From positions 124,001-188,000 of the forward strand of contig ML996688.1 of NCBI GenBank assembly GCA_010356995.1: 64,000 bases of DNA, read 5' to 3'. This DNA comes from Trichodelitschia bisporula. Taxonomy: Eukaryota > Ascomycota > Dothideomycetes > Phaeotrichales > Phaeotrichaceae. The notes beneath the pieces are model-generated. The model was given only the letters and a program-made list of their open reading frames with translations, searched no databases and had not been told where the DNA came from. Each line of letters opens with the position of its first letter. Within the stretch, counting starts at the first letter, position 1. Below, in pieces: positions 1 to 10,630 of this stretch. The translations under genes were made by a program, and so were the position numbers.

Positions 1-3000
1 CGTTCTGGAAGCGGACGAACGTGGCCGCCGCAGCGCCGCTAGTGGGATCGAGAAGTTGCATCCCGGTGGTTGCCTACGGGGGTGGCGCCCGCAGCGAGTG
101 GCCTGGCGGTGCGGCGGCAGGCAGGCAACGGCGAGACGAGGATGCGATTACAATTACTGTTGCTTCGGCCGGAGATGCGAGGACGTGGCATCCGCGGTCT
201 TGTGTTCGGGGCGGACTCCGGTGGGATCACGGTGCGGGTGGTTGAAACGGAGCTGCTGGCGGGCGGGCAACGCGCGACGTACGTGCGTAGAGTCGTTGGT
301 CCTGGGTAATATATAAAGCTGCGCTCCCGGGGCCAGGCTGGCGGCGCGGAAGGCTAGAGGTGAGTACCCGGTGGATGCGTGCATTTGCCCGTCTGCCACT
401 GGGCATCGGGGGGATTTGGAGCTGGAGGCACGAAAGGGCCAGATGCTGGAGCTGGGGAGCACCAGACGGAGCGATGGGATACCAACGACCAAGAAGCCAG
501 AAGCATGGCGAAGCGTTCCACTATCTCCCGGCGTTCCACCCGCGGCCCTCTCCCGTCGGATCAAAGGCAACGCAACGGTTGTGTGACGCGCCATCGACTT
601 GCTGCCGTGGTGAGCTGTTCGCCTTTTTTTCTTTCTCGCTTTGGGAGCCATTTTCCGTATGCTCCAGATTCTCAGCTCAAACCAGCGCTGCTGCGGTGAG
701 CCCGCGGCAGGGTACTCCCTGGTTCCGCAACGCAAGCGTGGGGACCTGGACCGCCCGCGGCCAATCCACCTGCGCTGCATGCCTGTACCTGTTTGTCATG
801 CTCGCGCGAGTAGCTCACAGTTACGGAGTAGCCGCTGCTGCCTTCCGGACGGCACTCAGTGTTGCAATTTGAGGCCGATATGGGGACATTTGCTTTCCGC
901 CAACCTTGCCACTGTTGCCGCCTTGTCTTGCGGGAGTCGATGACAACCATTCGTTTCACGACAGTCCGTGACGGGCGGCATGTGAAAAGCTGGGGGTGGT
1001 GCAACCTTGATCAGCGCGGCACAGCTGCGCACATTGCACAGGCATGAAACAGCAATGCGGACCGGGAGGGAGGGGTGAAGGGGGATGTACGGGATGTACG
1101 GGATGTGGGGGTGTTGCTGGGTGGAGGGGTAACAGTACGATGAATAGGGCGCTGGAGGGGTAGGACGAGGGAGGGTGTGAGGAGGGGAAGCCAAGGATGA
1201 CCGGGTGCGGGACCACCAGCCCTACGGCAGCCACCGCCGTGACTACCCGAGAATGTAGCGGCGCGGCGTGTTGTATCGCCCTTTTCCTTGGTGCTTATCA
1301 AAGGAGTCATCGACGTACGCTATCGGGGCGGAATCTTGGGGAGAGGGCAAGGCTTTCCAAGGACGGGTAAGTGAGGCACTGATGAGCTGGCAGGGCGGCA
1401 GTGGGTGCAACTGGAGCGGTGTTTAAGGAGAGATGCTGCTACGTGTGTTGCGCTGCTGCGCGTTGCCTGGCCGCTGGGTGTTGCTGTACATTCTATGTAC
1501 CATGCTGGTCGCGGTGCGCGGGCCGATGCTGTTGTTGGCGGGGCGGGATAGTGGAGGGCCACTGATGGCCGCACTTGGTACTTCGTACTTCGTATCTTGC
1601 CTGTGTGGCGCTGAGGGGATCGGATGTGCGGACAGGGAATGCGTGCGGCGTTCTTCCATGGTGCATGTCTCCACGTCTGCGATACTACTAATCTCGTAGC
1701 ACGGCCGACGGGGGCTTGATTGGGGGTGCGTCGATTGCAGCGATGCAGCGATGCTTGCGCAAGAGGCACCGCCCCTCGCTCTTTCCTCTCAGGGGTCTAG
1801 ATTGACATTGGTGAGTCCTGCTGGGAGTGATGGGATGCGGATTAATACCTCGGGTTGACTGTCCAGCGGATCGGGTATAGCGGGATTTCAACGCTACGGT
1901 AGGTTAGGTGAGTGAGCCATGGTCCGGATTCTGTATGTTACCATCCCGCCGCCAACCGGACTGGCGAGCATGGACACGTTTGAGGGGATGTGGAATTTCA
2001 CTTTCGGGCCAGAACGAGCGGCGACTTATATGAATCGGACTTTGCAGCGCGTTGAAAGGGCGAGCAGGCCGAGATTAGGAGGCATCGATGGAGCTTTCGG
2101 GCAGGGCGAGAACCGGACTGAGAAGTTTTTGCCTCCTCCCTACGTGGGCTCTCTCTTGCTTTATATCACCCATCTGACCCTTCTGCGTTGAACCAAGGCC
2201 CGTGCCTGGGCAGGAGAGACGGCGAAGGGGATGCGGTTGCTGCAGCCTTGCAGGGGGTGGTGGATGGGCTGTGAGGAGGCGAGGCAATTGGGGCACGACG
2301 ATGCGAAGTGGGGCGGCTGATGGCACGGTGGGTGGGAGGCGAGGGAGCACAGTTTTTTTGGTGGTATTTTTCGCTGGTGGGTTACTACAGTGCTCTTCGT
2401 AGGGACGTTTCGGCGTGGTCGGATGGTGCGAAGGCTGTAGCCTTACCGCTCTGTCGGCTGTTGCTGCAATGACGGCGATGACTCTTCCAGGCAGTCAATT
2501 CCGGAGAGAAAAGGCAAACAGCGCAATCAAGCCAGGCCAGAACAGAACAGACCAGCCGGCTGCCTCTCTGCGGCCACCGACCTGAGGCAGAGGCTGTCCG
2601 GCTCAGCATCAGATCCGCACTGTGTTGGATGCGATTCTATCCTAGCTTCATCCCTAGCCTCTCGATGGAGAGCGTCGTCCGCCAAGGTGCATTGCAACAT
2701 TTTTTTTATCGTTTCTTCTCTTTTCGAATGTCAAGACGGACAGGTATGTATTCCAATTCCCACCCAACGGGGCCAGTTCCAGCCCTCAAAGCGCCCGGCC
2801 GAAGAAGCCGAAAGATCAAACATCCGCAGCCGGGCAAAGACAGCCGTTGGGGATACAACGTACAAGCCATCCGGCATGCGGCAATATCGCGCTTGGGTGC
2901 GCCCGTTTGGACGGTAACAGCCCACAGCCTTACTCCGCATCGTATCCCAGATGAGCCGAGAGCAACGTTTCTCGCCATCCCCGGCCGCGTTCCCCGGTAC

Positions 3001-4178
3001 TAATCCGATGGATATGCGAATACCTTGAGCGTTGCAATCGATACGGCGTCTACACCCCACCCCACCACCTACGGTAGAAAAATCCATCTAGCCACCCTTG
3101 CAGGTTGACATGGCGTACCCCCTCGCTCCCGTGCTGATGCCTTCACCTCATCAATTCTCTCTCTCCGACTCCTTGTCGTTGCTCGCCTCTCACCACTCTC
3201 ACCCTCTCCATCTCATCTCCCGGACGTCCCGCTTCGGAACACGGTAAAGTAACAAGCTTCCAGTAACACATACACAAGCACACATACACATACACAAGCA
3301 CACACACAGACACGCAACACCTTCACACACGCAATCCAAGCACCCGTTAAATACCCAGTACCTCATCTCCCCGTCCCACTCCCGTCAACGTCCCCCCACC
3401 CAGCCATAATATCCCATATCCATGCAAGCGATACCAATGCAACCACTAGCACAACCCCTCCATCCCCCCTCCCCCCTCCTCCCTTCACGCCCTTCACTCT
3501 ACCACAGTACCTCCACCCCCTCATCGAACTTTCTTGACGCCAATTGCTACCATGTAGACCATGCACACCCCTGCAAACGGGATAGTACTTCTTCGGGTAG
3601 GCTTGGTACGTACTACAGGTCTGACCGCAACGTCCGTCCACTACCTACCGCCCATTCATCCCCCGCCCACGTACCCCTCTCTAGCCGTAGCCAGCAGAAG
3701 TTCAACAACCGTTGGTGGGGAAAAAAAAAGTCATCGCAGAGTAGGCAAAGTGAAAAAAAAAAAATTCCTCCCTCCCCACACCGGTAATAGCGGGTCCCTC
3801 ACTGATGTGCTTGCAATCCTGTTCCCTGCCTCTCCCGTCTGTCCTTACGTCTGTCCACCTCGCTGCCCACTGCATTCTTTTCTTTCCCTACCACTCTCCT
3901 CCCCTCGCACATTCCCCGTCAAAAACTGCCGCCTGCTTGTCTTGAACTTGCTTGCTTGCTTGCTTGCTGCAACACACAGACACCCTCCTTACCAATACGT
4001 ACACACAGTCTACACCATCTTATCCAATCTTCTAATCCTACCCCCCTCCCTTTCCTTACAGCGCAAAAACCGCCCACTGCCACGCATACACCCCTCCCAC
4101 ACCTTACCACACCCACCCCTCCACACCAACGCCCTCCGCGGTATTTGAACACCAGCGCCCCCAGCCCACGCCGCAAGA
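1..4178. other. Gene-free 5' stretch upstream of APRT
   Basis: I find no convincing gene here. Open frames exist on both strands, but they have no recognisable domains and no splice-consistent continuation. It holds a short tandem repeat (GGGATGTAC repeated about three times near 1,082-1,110), a CA-rich stretch around 3,260-3,320, and C/T-rich sequence that grows towards 4,178. The last few hundred bases are probably the promoter and 5' leader of the APRT gene. Confidence 0.5.
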
Positions 4179-4987
4179 ATGTCCTCCCCCCACCACGCAC
4201 CGCAATCGTCCTCAACCTCCGGCCAAACCACCAACTCGCCTTCAACCGCGCACGGCAAACCCGCCACCTCCTCGCACCCCCCTCCCAACGCCCCGGACCC
4301 CACCCTCACAACGTCGTCCAGCAAAGATGCCCAAGGAAGCCTCCCCCCCACCCCCCCCGCCAGCACCCCCGAACTCTCCAATCTTAAGATAAGCCTACGC
4401 TCCGCCCTGCGCCAGTTTCCCGACTTCCCCGCCCCAGGGATCCTCTTCGAAGACATATTGCCCATCTTCGCCAATCCTACTCTACACGAAGGCCTCCTCC
4501 GCGCGCTCGAGATCCACGTCGGCAGTGCGAAGCCGGATGTTATCGTCGGATTGGATGCACGGGGATTTCTGTTTGGACCGGGACTTGCGTTGAGGTTGGG
4601 CGCGAAGTTCGTACCGGTCCGCAAGAGGGGCAAGTTGCCCGGCCCGACGGTGCAGGCGAAGTATATGAAGGAGTATGGCGAGGATGTGTTTGAGATGCAG
4701 GCGGATGGGATTGGGGCGGGGGAGCGGGTTATTGTCGTGGATGACATTATCGCTACCGGTACGTTTGCTCCCAATTCTAGCTTCTTCACACACTTTTTGG
4801 GGGGATGGGGCTGATGGGTTTTACTACAGGTGGCTCCGCGGCTGCGGCCGGTTCGCTCGTGAAGCAGCTCGGCGGCGAGTTGCTGGAGTATATCTTTATT
4901 CTGGAGCTGGACTTTCTTAAGGGGAGGGATAAGCTGGATGCCCCGGTTTACACGCTGCTGTCGAGCCAGGAGGAGAAGATGGCGTAG
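4179..4987 (+). CDS. apt1: Adenine phosphoribosyltransferase (APRT), 2 exons
   Basis: Makes AMP from adenine and PRPP in purine salvage; a cytosolic enzyme. Exons are 4179-4758 and 4830-4987, joined across a 71-nt GT-AG intron, giving 245 residues. The core reads [14 protein letters not shown] near residue 75, [10 protein letters not shown] near residue 125 and the PRPP loop [15 protein letters not shown] at about 185-200; the intron splits the ATGG part of that loop. Fungal and human APRTs are near 180 residues, so the first 65 or so residues (Ser, Thr and Pro rich) are an extra N-terminal extension. An alternative start closer to the core would need an in-frame ATG there, and I see none, so I keep the start at 4179. 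The C-terminus ends in SSQEEKMA. Family assignment is very secure; the extension is less certain and could be partly untranslated. Confidence 0.93.
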
Positions 4988-7421
4988 GGCGCGAGTGGCA
5001 CGAGCCGGCGGCACGGGGTTCTGGCATCGATACTCTACAACTAGACGGTGGACACTGGATGGCTATGGGTTGAGGCTTTTTCGGTGTGATTCACCGCGGC
5101 GTTTTTTCGGCGCGAGGTTGTGGATTGGGGTGTGTACGCATGCTCTTTTTTTCATCGAGGGGCCGTTCGCTTTCGATGCTCTGAGCTATGGTGAGGAGTC
5201 ATACGATATTGCACCTTGTGCAGTGGCGGTGCGTGCGGCTTTGGACGAGGTGGTCCCAGCACTCCACAATCACGGGGATGAAGCTAGGGGGTGGCTGCGC
5301 GGTTTCTGATATTCCCGCATTTGTGCTTTTCATCTACCTTTGTGGTCTTTCTCGGTTTTGCCCAAACCAGTTGTCCTGGTTTGCTGGTTGGGGATAGGGT
5401 ACTTCATACGCAATTATTCTTAATAGAGGCCTGATGGCCATGTCATATGTCATACTGCTGCAGTGTTGTGCAATCATTTCAGGGAGTGGCACGGCAGGAG
5501 GCACGGCAGCTGTCTTTCTGCGGTCTGCGGCCGCGATGCCGATGCCCGATCGTGTCCTCCGCCGAGGTCCCCACCGAAAAGAAACGCCACCCACGCAATG
5601 CTAACGTGCACGGTGCGCGCTGCGGCCTCTTCGCGCCACTTCAACGGCAGAGATGAGAAGCGGAGCGCGGTCCGCGGCACTCTACGGTAGACATCGTAGT
5701 GCCGCGGGCTGGTGGAAGCAAAGAAACTTAGGCCGGTACGTACCGCGGTGTCAGGATTACAAACAAGCTGCAGCATGAAAGAGGGAGATTGGTGGATCAA
5801 GGTTTGGCGGTTAGGGATTGGGGGAGAGAAGTTGCGGGGATGCCCCGTTCCGAGGCGGTGGGCGCGCGGTTTGGGTCGGGATCGGGCCGAGTGCCGGACC
5901 TTGTCTGGGGGGGGGGAGGGGGGGCTTGTGGGCTTCTAGAAGGTTTGGGGTGGGGGCGGGAGGCGGTGAGGCGAGGCGGTGAAGTACCTCTGCTGTGGGA
6001 GGAATTGGTTTTTATCTGTGCCATGGAAGGGATGGGGTTTGTTTTGGGGATGGTAAGGGGGATTGGGGGAGCGGTGGGAGGGAGAGGATGGGGATAATCC
6101 GGGTGTTTGAGATGTTGATGTGGCGATATGGTGGTGGTTCGAGGCGTGGTGCGGAGTGGAGGATGTGGAGAGTGGTCCGCGCGTTAAGGTGCGGCACGGC
6201 GCGGTGCGGTGAGTGTCTGGGGAATGATAGGGATGTGGGTCTGTCTGTGAGGTTTGTGAGGTCTGTGAGTCTGGAAGTTGGATGAGGTGGAGAGTTGTGG
6301 TCCCGCAGCGATGATCAAGGGGGCTTCAGCCAGGATAGCTACGGTGGCTTGCGGACGCCCGGTATCTGTATCTGGTGCAGATGGGGCGGTATGCATGACA
6401 AACAGGTTTGTGGGCGGCGAGGGGAGGACGGACTGAGGTACGCTGGTGAAGTGTTGGGCCTATCGAAGAGGTAATGGATAGCCGGATGGTTTTCAGCCTT
6501 GTTGATTTGTGGTATCTGCTTCTCGGGGATTGAATGCGGCAATGCGGCAAGTGGCCTTGAAACAGCCAGAGATACGGTACTCCACATTAGCGAAGTTTGG
6601 ACTCGACACAAGAAGCAAGTCCTCCAGCAATGCGGTGTACGCCCACTAATCATCCTACACTGGTGTCATGCTCCAGGGTGGCATCCCGAAGCAGCTATGA
6701 TCGGCACCCCGCGCCTGAAAGGCCATTTGAAAAAGTACTTGCCGCCACTCGAGCATCCCGCGGTTGGCAAGGGAGGCAACAACTATTCTCGAGTCTCAGG
6801 TCTTAGCAGGTTGACGAACCCCGCATCACCCCACCAAAACCCCTAACCCACTCCCACACCACCACGCCCGCACATCACCACGAATCCACCCCACTCCAAA
6901 CGGACCCAATCCATACTATCCGTTCTTCTGGACGCTCCCAGTACAGTACACCGAATATTCTGCTCCAAGTATCTGGCTCCAGTCGGCCTCGGCACTCAAA
7001 TGTGTTCTCCGCGCTGCCTTTGCCGATCAGGCAGCTCAGTCGTGCAGTTAGCTTGGGAGAGCCGAGCGGATGAGGGATGTGGGTACTGCGAAGGAGTGAG
7101 GTGAGGTTATGAATGGTCACTTCTCTGGGATTGTTTGGACTTGGCTGGCGAAGACCCGACGTTCGTTTTGGGGAGGGATTGCGGTGACGTCATCGTCGAC
7201 ATGTCGAAGAGCCATGTGGTTGCAAGCGAGGACACCTGGAGAATCAGGTCCGATGCGGGAGTAGCGAAATCCTCTGATAAAAAGACATGTCCTCACGGTA
7301 CAGTCACTAGTGACACTGGTACTTAGTATGCTGAATTACAGAGCCCCTTCCTCATTCAAAACGAAGCTAATGTATAAATACAGTAGTAAAGCAAGCACAA
7401 GCTCTTCCCATCTCCACACAT
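4988..7421. other. Intergenic, APRT to fasciclin gene
   Basis: I find no supportable gene. The sequence is G-rich on the plus strand around 5,880-6,080 (including G-runs near 5,908-5,930), which opens long meaningless frames on both strands. It contains the 3' flanks of two convergent genes: APRT ends at 4,987 and the fasciclin gene on the other strand ends at 7,422. Confidence 0.5.
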
Positions 7422-8358
7422 CTACAACCCAATAATCCCATCAATAACATGCACCACCCCATTCCTAACCAACAAATCCGTTTTAATCACCTTCTTCCCC
7501 CCCACCCAAACCGCCCCATCCTTAACCTTCACCTCCAACGTGGTCCCACCCACAGTCTTCAACTTCGCCCCGTCCTTAACATCAGTGCTATACACCAATC
7601 CCTGAGCAACATGCCCCTTCAAAGCCCCCGCCACCTGCTCCGCAGACAGACCCTTCAACCCCGCCGCCGCCGCCTCAAACGCAGCATCACTCGGCGCAAA
7701 CACCGTAATATCCTTCAACCCCTCAACAACCGCATCCAACCCCGCACTCTTGAGCGCATTCGGCAGCGCCGTAATACCCGCCGCGCGCGCCGTCTCATCG
7801 ATGCTGCGCGGCAGCGTGAGCACCGCGTCAACGATATGCACAATCCCGCCATCGAACGCGAGATCCTGTCACCATCAGCCCGCGCCCCACAATAGTAGGA
7901 GCCCAACGTACCGTCTGAATGACCTTAGCCTTCTCGCCCATCCCACCGATGAGATACACATCCCCGCCTTGCTTGGTGACATGCACGCGCTGCGCCCCAC
8001 TCACGCCCGCCAGCTTCCCCGCATACTTGGCCTCGACGTAGCTCTGCACGAAGGCGTGTTCCGGCACCGCAGCCGCGGGGATCTTGCCGTGGAGGACGTG
8101 GTAGCTGATCCCGAGCTCGACGACCTGCTTCGGCCGGTTCGGGGAGCGGGACAGGGCGAGCAGGGCGTCGAGGCCGCGGGCCGTGTTGGAGGGGGCGAAG
8201 ACGGTTACGCCGGCGGGCACCATGCCCATGTGCATGCTGAGCATGGGGTAGGCGGAGAGGAGGGTGGAGAAGGAGGAGAGGGAGGGGGTGGAGCTCAGCA
8301 GAGTGGTGATGTTGACTGCCAGAGCGGCGGGGAGGAGGGGGAGGAGTGTGACACGCAT
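7422..8358 (-). CDS. Secreted two-domain fasciclin (FAS1) protein, 2 exons
   Basis: FAS1 domains mediate cell-surface and matrix adhesion; fungal members are secreted or wall-attached. Exons are 8358-7912 and 7865-7422, separated by a 46-nt GT-AG intron that joins KVIQT to DLAFDGGIVHIVD, giving 296 residues. The start MRVTLLPLLPAALA is a short signal peptide. FAS1 domain 1 spans about residues 17-170 (VTVFAPSNTA, then FDGGIVHIVDAVL) and domain 2 about 175-296 (ITVFAPSDAAF, ending NGVVHVIDGIIGL). The second domain ends at the stop codon, with no Ser/Thr-rich stalk and no hydrophobic tail, so I predict free secretion and not a GPI anchor. A TATA box lies 93 nt upstream of the ATG. An upstream in-frame extension would bury the signal peptide and is rejected. 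Confidence 0.9.
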
Positions 8359-8450
8359 TTTGGCTGTACGGTAGAAGGAGGGACTGGTAGAAAGAGTGTA
8401 GTAGTGAAAGACTGTGGTGGTTGTATTATCATGTCCTTCCGCGCGACGGG

Positions 8451-8457
8451 CTTTATA
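8451..8457 (-). promoter_or_regulatory. TATA box of the fasciclin gene
   Basis: TATAAAG on the minus strand, 93 nt upstream of the ATG at 8358. Position and orientation fit a core promoter. No other element was assigned. Confidence 0.5.
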
Positions 8458-9703
8458 CCTGCCTCCGCGAGCGGGCTTCACCTCGATCGCACGTCCACCG
8501 CGAAAGTACAATTGCAGCCTCGCATCGTGCACCTCTCCGCCTCCCCGCACGCATACCATATCCACTCGAAAGCGCCTAGCGCAACCGTCCCACCGTCCTC
8601 ACATCTCTATCAGAAACTCCAGCGCCCTCTTCTGACGCCATACTTACCGCAAGCAGTAACCATAACCCCCATTACCGCGACAGGCGCGCGGATACACCCC
8701 ACCCACCCGCGCATCCGGAGGTCTAGCAACGCGCAATGACGACAGCCGCGTGGGCGCCGGGATGCCTTGCCGGGATGCGGATCGGGGCCTGTGTTTTAAT
8801 TCTGGGGAAATGCACACGGGGGGTGCGATTGGTGGGTCCGGGGCGCATAGATTGCATTTTGAAGACCGGACGTCGCGGCGTGCCCCGTGCGGGCCGCGAT
8901 ATTACCCCCCCGAGCGCGCAAAATGAGAACGCATATTAAGACACAGCGCGGCGATCGAGCGGTCTTACTGCGCAAGAGCCGTCGTTTTCGTGCGATATGG
9001 GCGTCAGCGCTCCGCACGTTCAATCCGAGTATGACGGCTTCACGGAACAGCAGTGTTCCGCGCTCGGCGATTTGTACCTACATGTCTGGGCTGGGTTAGG
9101 GGTTCATCGGGATCGCCGTGGTGCGGGCCGGCCCGTTGACCTGGGCTGCGGGTGGGGGGAGGCGAGATGTGAGCAAGTTATAATTTAGGCGTAGGCGAGG
9201 CTGGGAGATTCAGTATGAGGGAGTTTTGAGCTCGGACTGGGGATTGAGAGGAGGGGAGCAGGTATATAGTCCGCGTTGGTTCTCCTGCGAGGGATTTGGC
9301 GTGGTTGAGGGGGAGGAGGGAAGAACGAATAATGGGTGGTGGGCGAGGGTGGACGAGGCTGAGGTGCGGTTGGGAGGGGTGGCGGAGGGCGGCGAAGGGC
9401 CGGGTACGCTGGTGCGAGACGGTTTCTGGAGTCGATCGGTTCCTGTCAACCACGAAGGAGGCTTTGGGTCGTGCCATAACGCCGGCACGATCTCTTCAAC
9501 TCACAACATCAACCGCACACGTGTGAGTTCAGACCCGACATCGAGAAAGTGTCAGTGGAACCGCTCATCTAGGCAAACATTCGGAATATACTCAGCATGA
9601 CCATTGTACGCAGTCCTCACACCACCTTCGACTACATTCCGCTTCCACCCCCCGACGTCGGTACGAACACGACTCGACGACCACGGCGGCAACAATGAAC
9701 GAT
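8458..9703. other. Intergenic
   Basis: No gene seen. The part next to 8,458 should hold the fasciclin gene promoter. The remainder is moderately GC-rich with only short open frames lacking recognisable features. Confidence 0.45.
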
Positions 9704-10039
9704 TTACATATTGAGATTGGTCGGGACGGCGAAGCAGAGCGTCTCGTCATTGACTGAGAGAGCGACGTCCACGTTGTATGGCTGGTCGGGCAACGACTTG
9801 TCAGGAAGGCCACCGCAACGGACCCATAGCCACCACTTTTCATGAAGCATTCGAGGCCATGTCCGGAAGGCGATGAGGAATGCGAAATATTCCGCGAGGT
9901 GACTGACAATGGCGTCGTCAGCATGACCCAATACTAGCACTACGAAACGGGGTAAGTTCAGAGCATACCAAACGTCGTATATGTGGCTACTCTGTTGAGA
10001 GAAGTGCCTCTTTACTGAGCTGTCATTTAATGGAAGCAT
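9704..10039 (-). CDS. Possible short gene or gene fragment, unknown
   Basis: I do not recognise this. From an ATG at 10039 it encodes 111 residues. The C-terminal 80 or so residues have a protein-like composition (HLAEYFAFLIAFRTWPRMLHE, then NVDVALSVNDETLCF), unlike the arginine- and proline-rich shadow frames around it. Upstream is a GA microsatellite (about 10,108-10,126), so the true 5' end could lie elsewhere or be lost. It lies on the same strand as, and about 600 nt downstream of, the metallo-beta-lactamase-fold gene. It may be the last exon of a longer gene, a relic, or chance. Confidence 0.3.
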   Translation of the reverse strand: MLPLNDSSVKRHFSQQSSHIYDVWYALNLPRFVVLVLGHADDAIVSHLAEYFAFLIAFRTWPRMLHEKWWLWVRCGGLPDKSLPDQPYNVDVALSVNDETLCFAVPTNLNM

Positions 10040-10107
10040 AGGCTTGACCCATGAAATGGCAACGATGTGAAATGAAAGATCGTGGAAACAACGAGGAAAG
10101 AAAAAGA

Positions 10108-10126
10108 AGAGAGAGAGAGAGAGAGG
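10108..10126. repeat. GA microsatellite
   Basis: Uninterrupted GA dinucleotide run of about nine units, flanked by A/G-rich sequence. Confidence 0.8.
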
Positions 10127-10630
10127 TGAAGCCAGACTAAGATACATGCGGTGTCATCTGTGCTTTTCTCCCATCGTGAGCACCTTCCGTCGTGTGCGCC
10201 TCCCAGATCTAACATGCTCCTTCCCAAAGATGAGGATGTTTGCGTTAATGCTATGCTTGCCCTAGGTGTCTACAAAATCATGTCATAATTTTAGAGATCG
10301 TATTTGGAGTCGGGAGAAGAAGAAAAAGAAAGAATGAAAGATCTCTTTTGCGCGGGCTTCCAGCACCACCTCCCTGGAGATATCTTGGTCATGACACAAA
10401 CTTGTTCAGTCAGATTTGCACACTGGGATGTTGAATCACTCGCTCATCTGAGACTCAGATCTACGGAGCTCGCGCAGCGTGAACTTCCCAGAAGTACGTC
10501 GGCGCGAATACCACGCTAAATGGTTGACATTGTCGCTATGAGGGACGTTTTCAACCAGAATAAGAACTTGCTCGCATCTTCTACTCGAACCCGATGCACA
10601 GCGACTACCCACATGCCCCTGCAGTCACAA
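10127..10630. other. Intergenic, 3' of the MBL-fold gene
   Basis: No gene seen in about 500 nt; it should hold the 3' untranslated region of the minus-strand gene ending at 10,631. Confidence 0.4.

Noticed and set aside
3422-4148. Pro/His/Ser-rich frames before APRT
   Set aside because: C-rich leader and promoter sequence opens all frames; no domain or conserved motif.
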